Part shown: positions 1 to 9,895 of the stretch, one piece after another
How the letters are laid out: each line of letters opens with the position of its first letter
Numbering within the stretch: the stretch's first letter is position 1
Source: Pigoraptor vietnamica
Lineage: Eukaryota; Opisthokonta; Filasterea
Direction of reading: 5' to 3'
Length of the DNA: 18,063 nucleotides
Assembly: GCA_943704525.1 (NCBI GenBank)
Contig: CALSCQ010002375.1
Coordinates: forward strand, 1-18,063
Notes under the pieces: generated by a model
Database searches by the model: none
Told to the model about the DNA's origin: nothing
Seen by the model: the letters and a program-made list of their open reading frames with translations, nothing else
Position numbers and translations under genes: made by a program

Positions 1-117
1 GGGGGGGGTGATTGCGTGCGTGCTTGCGTGCGTGTGTGCGTGCGTGCGTGTATCTGACGCGCAATGCGCCATGTGTTTTGTTGGCTTACCCCTCGCTCGC
101 CCCTGTGCCTGTCGCAG
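1..117 (+). other. 3' part of a TRAPPC3 intron
   Basis: This is non-coding sequence ending in the acceptor gtcgcag at 111-117, directly before the first TRAPPC3 exon in the window. It opens with a run of eight G and then a degenerate TGCG/TGTG tract to about position 51. The same sense-strand GT-rich texture appears in the other introns of the window. I see no gene in it. Confidence 0.75.
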
Positions 118-772
118 GTGGGCTTCAAGATGTTCCTGGGCATCTCGCCCGCAGTGGCCAACTGGAGCGCGGACGGCAAGGAATTTTCGCTGATCTTTGA
201 CGACAATCCGCTCGTGGATTGGGTCGAACTGCCGGAAGAGCACAAGGCCCTCTTCTATGCAAACATCCTCTGCGGCGTCCTCAGGGGCGCGCTCGAAATG
301 GTGCGTGCGGCCTTTTGGTCCATCTGTTTGTTACATGCGCGCTGGTACTGATATGGCGCTGTTCTCTGGTGCTGCCCCTGTCTGTGATGTCTTTCTGGCG
401 TGTGATGCTCAGAGGAAGCGGGAAATGGGCGCGCACAGGCGCAAGGAGTTGCCCGTCTTTGGCTGGGAATGCAAACTCTCCGCCTTCTTGGGTGTCGACA
501 TTTCCACGTTGCAATGCATCCACTCTGATTATCAATGTGGATGTTGTTCTGACGACACATGTACCCCATGTTTACACGCGGGTCCCCATGCCCCTCTGTG
601 CTTTTCTCTGCTCTATTTTGACTCGTGTGTTGCATCGTGTGCTGTCCCACAGATTCAGTACAAGGTCGAGGCCAAGTTTGTGAAAGACGCGCTCCAGGGC
701 GACGACGTGACAGAGATGCGCGTGAAGCTCATACAGGTGCTGCAGGACGAGGCGCCTCCGGGAGAGGACTAA
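118..772 (+). CDS. TRAPPC3: TRAPP complex subunit 3 (Bet3), C-terminal two exons
   Basis: Bet3/TRAPPC3 is a core subunit of the TRAPP complexes, which tether transport vesicles at the Golgi and activate Rab1/Ypt1-type GTPases. Two exons are seen. Exon A is 118-300 (61 codons, after acceptor gtcgcag, before donor GTGCGT). Exon B is 653-772 (39 codons plus TAA, after acceptor cccacag). Both junctions are phase 0, and the 352-nt intron between them has stops. The 100 residues match the C-terminal part of the family from memory: a GFKMFLGI start, NW, a FSLIFDDNPLVDWVELPEEH stretch, LCGVLRGALEM, and an ending with EAKFVKDALQGDDVTEMR. The N-terminal half, including the conserved acylated cysteine region, would be encoded left of the window, so no start is given. 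Nothing looks broken. The call is secure by motif; expression and full length cannot be seen. Confidence 0.96.
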
Positions 773-1472
773 AGTTTGGCGCTGTGTGCGCGCGCGTGAC
801 GCTGCGTGTTAGTAAATGCCACATGTGCTCCTGGGATGTCCGTGCACGTCCATTCGGTTGCGCCGACATGGCGCGCGCACAGACTTTTCTCTACACACAT
901 GTGCGCACACGCAAACACACACTCACTCACGCACGCTCACATGGTCGCACGGTCGCACGCATCAATAGGCGTAAGGCGTCCCTGGGATCAAGCCATGGGG
1001 TCGCAAAGCCTCTGAGAATGCCCGTTCTCGATTCGTTCAGGGCATGCCGTGGAGTCGTCTGGAACGACCCCGACGGCAATCCGCGAGACATGCCTTTTTT
1101 GCGGATTCGTTTGGCTTGTCGGGTGCTGGCCGTGAGCCCCCCCCCCCCCCACTTCGACGCGAAGAGCCTTACCGGACCTTCCGTCGCCGAGCTTTGACAG
1201 CTACTTCAGTGTCTTCCCGATCTATTTATAGCAGGTTGAAGGCACATTGTTCTTGACTACCACAGGCGCCAAGAAACTTTCTGTGAGGCGTGCGACGATA
1301 CGTGCACTTGAAAAACGACATGTGTGTGCTGGTAAAGACAGTGGCAGCGAATAATTGGTTTTTATGGCTCAGGCAGTCTCAGTAGTACTTCCCATATCAG
1401 ATTCCCACCCAGGAAGAAAGGGATCAGCCACACGCGCGGCGAAACTACGCAACGTCACGCGTGATGCGAAAA
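773..1472. other. Intergenic spacer, convergent gene ends
   Basis: This 700-bp stretch lies between the TRAPPC3 stop and the stop of the F-box/LRR pseudogene, so it holds two 3' ends. I see a CA-rich tract at about 894-960 with many CACA and CACGCAC steps, and a run of 14 C at 1137-1150. No conserved coding segment is visible. The open frames here have no recognisable motifs. I found no convincing tRNA or snRNA. Confidence 0.6.
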
Positions 1473-3248
1473 TCAAAGAAGAAGCCGCCGAACATTACGG
1501 AGCAAAGACTTGTCCGACACTAAGGGGCCAATTCGAAGGTCCAACTGAGTCACGCGCCCCAGCGACGAAACGTCCTTCACGTTCACACACATACAGAGAT
1601 TTAGCGTATGCACCCCGCCCAACGCCGACACATCCGTCACATTCTCGCAGCCTTTGAGTGACAACTCGTGGACTACCCCGAGCATTGACACATCTGCCAC
1701 ATCTGTATGGCTCAAGTCCAAAGTGTGAATTTTTCCAAGAGCGCTCGCATCCCGCACGGCAGTGTGAGACAAGCATAACGCGTGGTTGCGGCCGAGCTTT
1801 GACACGTCGGACACGCGCGTCTGGGAAGCCGAAAGTCGATGAACGCGGCCCAGTGCAGACAAGTCCGAAACATTTCGACAGCCATCCAACGTCAGCGTGT
1901 GTACGCTCCCAAGGAACGAAACGTCCGTGACCCCATCGCACTTATTCAACGTCAACGTGTGTACGCTTCTTAGTGCCGATACGCTCGAAATATTCGACCG
2001 CGAGAGGTCCAACCGATGAACGCCGGACAAGGCGCATAGGTCACCGTGCACTATCGAGCCGGTGAGGTCAAGAGTGTGGACGCCCACAAGGTTCGAAACA
2101 TCCACGCACGTATTGGTTGCGAAGATGGAGCGAGTGCACCCCAAGACTAGCAAATGGCGGCAAAAGAAGTCCATCCTCACGAAGCCCCTGAGACGAGAGG
2201 TCCAAGAAGTAGTTGCCCCCCAACTGCTCAACACCAACGAACCTTCCTGCGTAGCGCAGATTGAGGGTATGAACACGTCCAAGACACGATACATCTCGAA
2301 CGCGATCGGTTTGATACTGGTGGGAGAGTCGAGTGAATGCACTGTGCCCAGCGACGAATAATCGACGACGCAGTAGCACTCGTGCAAAACGAGGGTGTGC
2401 ACGCCCGCGGCCGCGGACACGTCAACGAGGTTCCGTGACCACGAAAGGTCGAGGTGCCGAACGCCGCCAAGCGACGCTGGAATCGCCGTCAGCTCAGACC
2501 CATGGATCACCACTTTTTGCACGGCCGACAGAGGCGAGAGGTCTGTTACGCCGCCGCACCTAATGAGAGAGATGGACAAGGCCGTTCGAAACGGAGAAAG
2601 ATCAGGGACGCAGCACGCCTCCAAGTGCACGTGCCGAGGGCGTTCGAGAGGCGAAAAGTCGACGCCGTTTAAATTTCGAAGCGTAGACTCGGGACGTGCG
2701 CAAAGTGGGCCATATTGAACAGCGCCGTGTCAAAGATGCAATTGACATGAACGGACGCTGCGGAGGCGGGAAAACGACGGCAAACGATCGAGCTCCTTCG
2801 CCAATGCGGTCGACGTACAACACAGACGCGTCGGCCAGCGGAGACAGGTCGGCCTCCTCCCAGAGGCCAAATAGGCGCACGACGGGCACGCCCGTAAGGG
2901 GAACGAGGCTTGTGCTCTCGGTGATGCCGCTCTCCACAAGATCGGCCGTGTGCACCCCCTCGAATGCGTTCACATCCCTCAGCTGACCCCACTTGCCATA
3001 CTTCGCCGTCAGCGCGAGACGATTCCTCGGGAGCCACGCGGCAAGCTCGCGGGAAATTCGGCGTCGTCGAGATACTTGTTCGCGTAGAGCGGCCATAGGT
3101 AGAGGAGGCGCTCGTTCGAGAGAAAGCGGCGGAGGAAGCCGTTGACCTTGGCGAGGCGGCACACGTCGGCGTTTGTGAGAAACGGAACGATGCGCTCCAC
3201 GACGACCTCCACCGGGAGCGAGTTGAAGCTGGCAACGGCGTCCGACAT
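1473..3248 (-). pseudogene. F-box/leucine-rich-repeat protein, frameshifted
   Basis: The natural start is the ATG at 3248, which opens with MSDAVASFNSLPVEVV followed by an F-box (LPxEVVxERIVPFL, then a DVCRLAKVN segment and a terminal LYLW). Family knowledge: F-box proteins recruit substrates to SCF ubiquitin ligases, and LRRs bind the substrate. After the F-box come many LRRs of about 21-23 residues with a VHTLxLxxC-xxVxDVSxLGx consensus, ending at TGA 1473-1475. The frame is not continuous. Going down the minus strand it changes near 3050, 2768, 2675, 2325 and 2108. Repeats in the expected register continue on each side of the last three changes, and no GT-AG pair can explain the shifts. 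The longest single-frame part is about 2676-1473, and even that needs a detour through another frame between about 2325 and 2108. Most likely it is a recently decayed gene. Sequencing error or an unusual recoding mechanism are alternatives. Its base composition looks visibly less GC-rich than the CABIN1 exon beside it. Confidence 0.8.
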
Positions 3249-3564
3249 GAGCCCGGACGAGAACACGGGCAGAAGATGATTTGACGAAGCGCAAAGAAAT
3301 CGCCGTTGGAGCGGCCATATGAGCACGAGGCAATTGTGACGGTTACTCATCGTGTTACACCGATCAGAGGTGAGTTCCCGCCAGTTTTTCTGTTTGGCGC
3401 CGTGACAGCGCTTGCCTGTGTTTAAGCGCTGAAATCGCAGACGCGGTACAAAGGAAACCCCAAACCGCCGCGTGTCCGCGAGCGCCGTCCGTCGTCTCAT
3501 CTCATGTCATGCTGTGGCGCAACTTCTAATCTGTTGATGCGCGGCGGTGGGTGAGGCGTGAGAA
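3249..3564. promoter_or_regulatory. Divergent spacer, likely promoters both ways
   Basis: This is the 316-bp gap between the start of the minus-strand F-box gene (ATG at 3248) and the start of the plus-strand CABIN1 homologue (ATG at 3565). By position it should carry both promoters and both 5' UTRs. I see no TATA box or other clear element. The F-box frame stays open upstream to about 3500, with an earlier in-frame ATG at about 3350, so a longer N-terminus is possible but has no recognisable content. Confidence 0.4.
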
Positions 3565-6500
3565 ATGGTGCGCTTTACGCCCCTCAACGCCGCCCCCGGC
3601 GACGCAAGCCGCGAGTCCGCCGAGGCAAGACAGACGACCTATGCCGAGGTGTGTGTCTGATGCTGCAGTGGACGGTGCATTTCGGTACCGGCGGACTTCG
3701 TCGTGATGCGCTCGTGTGCGTTCTACATGTGTAACGCGTTTTGTTTGGGGCGTCACAGTTAAATGTGTGTGTCTCTATGGGGCGCGCGACATTTACGAGG
3801 CTCGTGCTGCGCAGGAGCGGCGTCTTATGTCCGAGTATGCCGAGGCCCTTTCCCTCCTTTCGTCGGGGTCCATCGACGCCGCCGCCGAGCGGTTCGAGTC
3901 GCTGCTTGCTGCCCGCCTGTTACACAACGTGGCGCCAACACCGGCCCAGGGGAGTGCGCAGCGACTCAGCGACGATCCCCGCCGGTGGCTCAAATACGGC
4001 TCCCTTCGAAACCTCGCGTCGGCACGCGAGGGCCAGGGACGCCCCGATGCGGCCATGGCGGCGCTGCTGGAGGTGCGTGGACGTGAGCAATGCGCGTTTA
4101 TCGACGTCGCTTGTTGATTTTTGGCGATGGTTAACGTCTCTTTGTACTGTGCGTCCTTTCGCCCTTTAACCCGTGTGCGAGCCGTGCTCGTCTGTCGCTT
4201 TTGTACGCTTGTGTGTTGGCGGTGCATTTTGCGTCTTTTCGACCTGTAACCGTGTGCGTGTGTGCGTGTGCGAGCAGTGCTCGTCGGTCGCTTTTGTACG
4301 CTTGTGTGTTGGCGGTGCAGTTTGCGTCTTTTCGACCTGTAACCGTGTGCGTGTGTGCGTGTGCGAGCAGTGCTCGTCTGTCGCTTTTGTACGCTTGTGT
4401 GTTGGCGGTGCATTTTGCGTCTTTTCGCCCTGTGACCGTGTGCGTGTGTGCGTGCAGGCCGTGCTGGTCGATCCCTCGGACGTTGTCGTGTGGCACCGCA
4501 TAGGCCGTCTCGCCATGTCGCTGGACAACAACGCTCTCGCGCGCGCCGCATTTGAAAAGGGTGCGTCTCGGCGTTTGACCTTTCGTCTGCTGTCTGCTGG
4601 GTATTCAGCCGCCTGTTGCCACGAGGCGTATTGTATCTGTGGCTGTGTGCATGGTTATTCAGAAAGGAATGGAATCCCTCGCACGTTCTCCAGCGTTGCG
4701 TTCTCATGCGTTACTTGCGTAACATCCTACATCACCAGTCGCACGTGTGTTCTGTGTGTGTGTCGTCAGCCGCACACGCTTGAGGACCTCTCTTTATGGA
4801 AAAGCGCATTTCTCGAGCGCTCACCCGGCGTGCGTCGCAGGTCTTTCCATCAGCCCCAACAACTGGCCGTGCATCAACAAGCTCGCACAGCTTCACTTTG
4901 CCACGGGGGATCTCGCCACGTGCGCGCACTATGCGAATCGCGCACTCGCACAGAACCCGCGCAATGCCCAAGCCCTCGGATACCTCGCGCACATCAACGC
5001 CCACGACCCATGGCTGGCCAGCCAGCTCAACACAGGCGCCACCGCATGTACGCAGAATGCCTCCGTTCCTCCGATGCCGGTACCCGCGGCGCCCGTCCGC
5101 CCGACGCCGCCCGAGCACACGCCCGCGCAGGTGGTTGCAACGGAGGCCACGTGGGGCGCGCTCGCGGCGGCTCTGGTGCGGCTGTTCAAGTCCGCCCCCG
5201 CCGGTCACGTGCTACGCGCCATCGACGTTGTGCTGCCTGAAAGCCGACCCACCAGTCCTCGCCCTCCGCCGTCCCAAGCAGAGGCATCCCCGCGCGGCGG
5301 AAGGGCGCCGGTGGACCGCGCCAACCGCCGCCGAGACGCGCGCACGGCGGGCCTGCCTGCGCAGGGCGCGTCGCAGCCGGCGTCGAAGCGCAGGCGCGGT
5401 GGCGGCGCGTCGTCGTCGCAGCCCGGTGCGTTCAGCTTGTCGCAATTCATGCCACTGAGCTTGAGCCAGGAGCAGCCGAGCGGGCATGCGCACACGGAGC
5501 CGCGTGCGAGCGCGTCTGGCGATGCGGCGTCTGCCATGGACGGAGGGGCCGCCGTCGACGACGCCGACAGTGGCGAGAGGCGAGCGCCATGTGCGCATCT
5601 GGACGCGGCCGACTGTTCCGTCCGCGAATTTGTGCGCCGGGCGTTTGGTGGCAGCGGCCGCGCGGTGTCTGGCGTCGAGTTTTCCTGGCTGTTTTTGGGG
5701 CACCTCGCCGCGCACGCGGACGTGCCGTGGGGCGACGAACTCGCTGCGCCCATGTTTGTGGAGCTTGTGGGCGCGGTGTCCCCCTACCTTCCCCTACGCC
5801 TCGAAGGTCCCGAGGCCATCGCTGCCATGCGCATACACCTGTGTGCCGCGGAGATTGCGTGGGCACGCCGTGGACAGTCCCAAGTGGCCACGGATGTCAG
5901 CCGCCGCCTGCCGAGCCGTCGGAAGGCGCCCCCAATTGCGCCGAAGGCCCCTGCGGCCACAGAGACTTCGTCACCTGCGGACGCGCACCTGTCGGCGGTC
6001 GCGCAAGTGGCGGCGGGGCGGGGCCTGGACGCGAGGGATGCGGAGCTCGCGGTGCGTTGGTACTGGCTGCGGTCGCGCGTGCTTCAGAGCAGCGAGTCTC
6101 CCGAGAGCGCGGCGCCGCTGCTGCATGCCTGCGCGGACCTTCTTGGGTCCCTCCCGCGCCACCCGCAGGCCGTGTGCGTGGCGAACGCAGGGCCATCCTT
6201 GCTGTGGCTGGACGCGGCGGCAGTGGAGGAGGCGCTGGGAATCCTCGAGCGGCGCCTTCGCGTCGAGTCGGTCGACCGCCATGCGAGCGCGGGAGAGCAC
6301 GAGACGGTGGTGCACATTCTGCGACCACTCGTGCTCGGGGGCGACGGACATGGCGAGCCACAGCTCCTGTCGCCGCTGCCTGAAGAGCGGGTGCGCCTCG
6401 TTCGCATCCTCGGTCACGCGCTGTTGAGCTGCGACGATCGCCGGGGCGCGCTGCAGTGCTTTGCTAGGGCCTTTGCCGCCGCAGCGAGCGACGTGGCCGC

Positions 6501-8946
6501 TGCTCCGGATGAAATTGCGGACGACGACGCCGGCGATGCGAGCATGGCCCCTGCGGAGCCGCGCAAAACGGACGCACTCACGGAGTGCGTTGGGGTGTGC
6601 GCGTCGCTCGTCGAAGAGGGCGCACTGGACGGCCTCCCGCAGTCTGACGCCGTGGCGCTGTGGGGCGCGTGTGAGGCGGTGCTCCGTCGAGCGCAGCAGG
6701 GATACGTGCGTGCGCTCACGGCGGACACGGTCGCCCAAGTCGCCGCCATTGTGTGTCGCGTCGCGTGCTCGCTCGCGCAGCCGGACGATCCGTCGCCGGC
6801 AGACCTCGCGCGGGAGCTGTTTGCCGTCGTGTGCCAGCTCAAGTGCGAGCGCGGCGCCGACCTTGTCTTTCTGCGCACGGCGCTGGCGGTCCTCCGCGGC
6901 GCGGACGAGGCCGACGAGGCTGTCGCGGAGGTGTGCCAGCAGCTGTTCGGCGCTCCGGACGCAGCCATGACGCGCGACGACGCCGTGTTTTTGGTGCGCT
7001 CCGTCATCCCATCGGCATCCAAGTCCGACTCGCTCACATACGCGCGCGCCGTCTACTGCGTGTTCCCGGGGCCGGACGACGCGCTATTTGCGGGCGCCGA
7101 CGTGGCGAAGGTTCGAAAGGACCTGGTCGGTGCCGTGCGGGAAGGCGCCGCTCCCGTGCCACGCGCGCTGTCGGCGGCGTTTGAGCGGCTGTGCCTCTTT
7201 CTGCAGCGCGGGGACAATTCGTGGCTTGCCGACTTTGAATCGGTCGCGGGGGGCCTCGCGGAAGAGGACGACGCCGGTGCGCGCGACGTGCGTGCGTGGG
7301 TGTACGGCGCCCTCGCGCAGCAGTTGGAGAAGGTGGCCGACAAGCAGCGTGTGGACGCAGAGTCCCTCCGCCAACGCATGCTCATGTACGACCTGTGCGT
7401 GGCCCCGGAGCGCGCGGCCTCGTGGCGTGCGCTTGCAAACGCGTTTGCGCGCGCGAGGGACGACATGCTGAACACGTGGCCGGAGCCGCAGTGGGGCGCA
7501 CACTCGCTATGGGACTACCACCGCATGGCCGCGCTCTGTTACTCCCGCTGCCGAGCTTTCGGCGACGCGTCGGCTGACATGCTCGAGTCGTGGGGTCGGC
7601 TGCTATACGTGGGCCGGGCGAGGCGCGACCGCGTGTTTGCGATGCGCAGCGCAGAGGCGAACGGGTGCTACAAGGCCCTCCCTCCGCTGCTGGGCGGCTT
7701 TGACCGCGACGCCGATCCATCGGGCCTTGGTCTGCTGGAGGCGGCGGCCGTGCTGTTCGAAGACTGCAGGGCAGCCAGCGGACAGCGCGTCTCGATGCTC
7801 CTGGGTAAGGCACGGGAGAAGCTCGGCGCGGCGCCGTCGGTGTGGATGCCGCTATACCGAGAGCGCGTGGCCGACGCCGACGATGGCGCGCCGCGGTTTC
7901 GCGAGTATGCCAAGCTCGACGGCTACCACCGCATCCTCTCGAGTGCCGTCAAGTACTTGGACGCCGGGGGACTTGAGCTGCAGCCGATCGAGGCGGCGCT
8001 GCGCGAGTCGTTTTCCGCGCGTGTGGCCGACGTGTTGTCGGAGGAAGGGCGCGATGCGTCCGATGCGTCGCCGCTGTCGGTGCAGCAGCTCCGCGCAGTC
8101 GTGGCAAAAGCATTGGCAGACCCCGGCGTCGCTGGCTTGAAGAAGGCGCTGCAGGGGTGGTACAAGGCGCCGTACAGGCTCGCTCGCATGGCGCTGGCGG
8201 CGGGGGATCTTGCCGGCGCCGGGGAGCACGCCCGGCGGCTGTTCGACCCGCACCGCGTGACGCGGCTGCTCGTGTGGACTTTCCCCGTGGCCGAGATGCG
8301 GCGTGCGGCGTGGTCGCGCCCGGGTACCTATCACGAGTCGCTGCTCCGGCACCTTGCGCTGTGGGTGGAGGTGCGCGTGGCGCAGAGGGACGTCGCCACG
8401 CTAAGCGACTTTCAGGCGTGGGTGCTACAGGCGCAGGGATATCTCGACGAGCAGGAGATGGCGCGCGTAGCCTGCGAAGTCACGGCGGCCATCTCGAACA
8501 TTGTGGCGGAGGACGTCGCCCGCGTTTTCGGCACGGACGTGCGGGACGCCCTCTCTCGCGGATTGACGGCACCGCTTGTACCCGGTGAAGCTAGTCACGT
8601 GCCCCCGGCGGAGGGCAGCGGCTGGGAGACGGAGGTGGACCGCCTGGCGTGCGCCGTGGTGAACGTGCGCGAGTGCCCACGCCGCGACTGCCCGTCCCGC
8701 GGTCTGGCGGGAATTGAGGAGGCGCTTGTGCTGTTGTACCGCGCGAGGAGTGGCAAGTGGGACGTCGCGGAGGGTACCGCGGTGGAAGGAGGAGCTGTGG
8801 ACGCTGCGTCTGCGTTTTGGCGAGAGCGTGCCCCTGCGGTAGGTGGCGTAGCTTGAGTTGGCGGTCTTCGTGCGCTTGGCTGTTGGGTGTGTGTGTGTGT
8901 GTGTGCGGGTGTGTGTGCTTGTGTGTGTGCGCATGTGTGTGTGTGC

Positions 8947-9028
<82 letters not shown>

Positions 9029-9734
9029 GGATGTGCCGCTTGCGTGAACGTCCTCTCGCCTTGCGACTACCTCGACAGCAACAGGGACATGTACATGGTT
9101 TCAGTCTGCGCGTTCGCGTGCTAAGCGGTCAACCCTTCCCTCGCAGCGCACCGCGAGGAAGAACATGCGCCGTGCCCAGCCCAAGGACGGTCGCTCGGGC
9201 ACTGGCGCAGCAGGCGACGAGGGCCGCGAAGGGCTCGGTGATGGCGTCGGTGGCGACGGCGACGACGATCTCAGGGACGCACGTGACAGCGAGCACCAGG
9301 GTGATGCACGTGACAACGAACAGCAGGGAGACGCGCCTCCGTCTGACGCCGCTCACGTGCCTGCGGGGGACCAAGGCGCAGTGGACGGAGAGAAAGAGGC
9401 GCATGCGGCTGTCGAAACGGGGGGCGATGGGGCCGCGCCGATGGAGGGGCTGGAGGGCGACGGACAATCGCGTGACGACTCGATGAGCGAGGACGGCGTG
9501 CGCATCATTTCGCCCCCCGCGGGGGTGCAGGCGGCGTGCGCTCGTTTTGCCGGGGGTGTGGCGGAACCTTCGTTTGTTGTGTGGTGCCCGGACGCGCCGG
9601 AGACACAGCACGTGGACGCGCGGACAGACGCAGATGCGGCAGGGGTGGGCGCAAGGCAAGAGGGTGGCGTGGTTGATCTCACTGGAGCAGAGGGTGGGGA
9701 CATGGAGGGCACGCAAGAAGATGCACCGGAATGA
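3565..9734 (+). CDS. CABIN1: CABIN1/HIR3-like HIRA histone chaperone subunit
   Basis: CABIN1/Hir3 is the large TPR scaffold of the nuclear HIRA complex, which deposits histone H3.3-H4 independently of replication. My model has five exons: 3565-3648, 3815-4072, 4458-4560, 4841-8838 and 9147-9734, giving 1676 codons plus TGA. All junction phases agree. Exon 1 (28 codons) begins MVRFTPLNA, resembling the M-R-x-A-L-N start of animal CABIN1. Residues 29 to about 215 carry TPR-like helices with the family pattern WHRIGRLAMS, LARAAFEKG, NNWPCINKL. A basic KRRR stretch near residue 331 could be a nuclear signal. A WYWLRSR block (about 555), an LLGKAREKLG block (about 1134), YHRILSSAVKYL (about 1176) and RPGTYHES (about 1308) match HIR3/CABIN1 landmarks. 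Residues 1482-1676 are acidic, Gly-rich and disordered-looking, with VVDLT near 1656. If intron 4 (8839-9146) is not removed, translation stops at TGA 8854-8856. The start codon and exon 5 are inferences; the core is secure. Confidence 0.92.
4146..4470 (+). repeat. 93-bp minisatellite in CABIN1 intron 2
   Basis: Three near-identical units begin at 4184, 4277 and 4370 (each opens GTGCTCGTC), with spacing of exactly 93 bp. The third is shortened to 88 bp and runs into the acceptor at 4456-4457. A degenerate partial unit precedes them from about 4146, and the first dozen bases of exon 3 (GCCGTGCTGGTCG) resemble the unit start at 4181. The array therefore seems to have grown from the intron/exon boundary itself. 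Units differ by a few substitutions, so the expansion looks recent. The frame used by exon 3 is open across all units because 93 is divisible by 3. Confidence 0.92.
8887..9027 (+). repeat. GT microsatellite in CABIN1 intron 4
   Basis: This is an imperfect (GT)n tract. A perfect run of 38 GT units spans 8951-9026, preceded by interrupted GT and GC steps from 8887. It lies inside the intron inferred at 8839-9146, 48 bp after the donor. Such tracts can form Z-DNA and are length-polymorphic. In RNA it is a long UG repeat, a class bound by CELF- and TDP-43-type proteins in other eukaryotes. Confidence 0.97.
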
Positions 9735-9857
9735 AGTCTCTCACTATCCTCTCGCGCGTATAAAACGAGGGTGGGGACAGGGAGGGCGCGCAAGAAGGTG
9801 CACCGGAATGAAGTCTCTCATTATCCTCTCGCGCGGACGTATAAAACGAGGGTGGGG
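9691..9857 (+). repeat. 77/81-bp direct repeat across the CABIN1 stop
   Basis: Copy 1 is 9691-9767 and copy 2 is 9768-9848, with the start of a third at 9849. The copies differ by four substitutions and a 4-bp insertion (GACG). Each contains the last codons of the gene, the TGA region, a CTCTCGCGCG block and TATAAAA (9759-9765 and 9840-9846). The true stop is in copy 1 (9732-9734); copy 2 is a duplicated gene end lying in the 3' flank. A GA-rich run follows at 9860-9873. Confidence 0.93.
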
Positions 9858-9895
9858 GGGGAGAGAGAGAGAGATGTGCCGCACGATGGATGTAG

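Noticed and set aside
197-772. A continuous 191-codon ORF through TRAPPC3
   Set aside because: It reads exon A in the wrong frame and runs through the intron. The conserved Bet3 sequence requires splicing 300 to 653.
1473-3248. Explaining the F-box/LRR frame changes by introns
   Set aside because: No GTG-type donor with an AG acceptor occurs at the shift points, and the coding pattern continues across them without a gap large enough for an intron.
3716-3829. ATG 3716 or 3827 as the CABIN1 start
   Set aside because: The segment 3716-3814 translates to unconserved sequence, whereas the 3565-3648 exon gives a conserved N-terminus and joins in phase at 3815.
4131-4707. Minus-strand repeat-protein ORFs (up to 304 codons) rich in His, Arg and Thr
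   Set aside because: They are antisense reads of the 93-bp minisatellite inside CABIN1 intron 2. All frames are open because the repeat lacks stops, and the flanks are coding on the other strand.
5205-8352. Several minus-strand ORFs of 140-255 codons opposite CABIN1 exon 4
   Set aside because: High third-position GC in the true gene removes antisense stops. The translations are Arg/Pro/Ala-rich with no family motif, whereas the plus strand shows conserved HIR3/CABIN1 blocks.
8757-9486. Plus-strand ORFs made of alternating Val/Cys
   Set aside because: They are translations of the GT microsatellite, not proteins.
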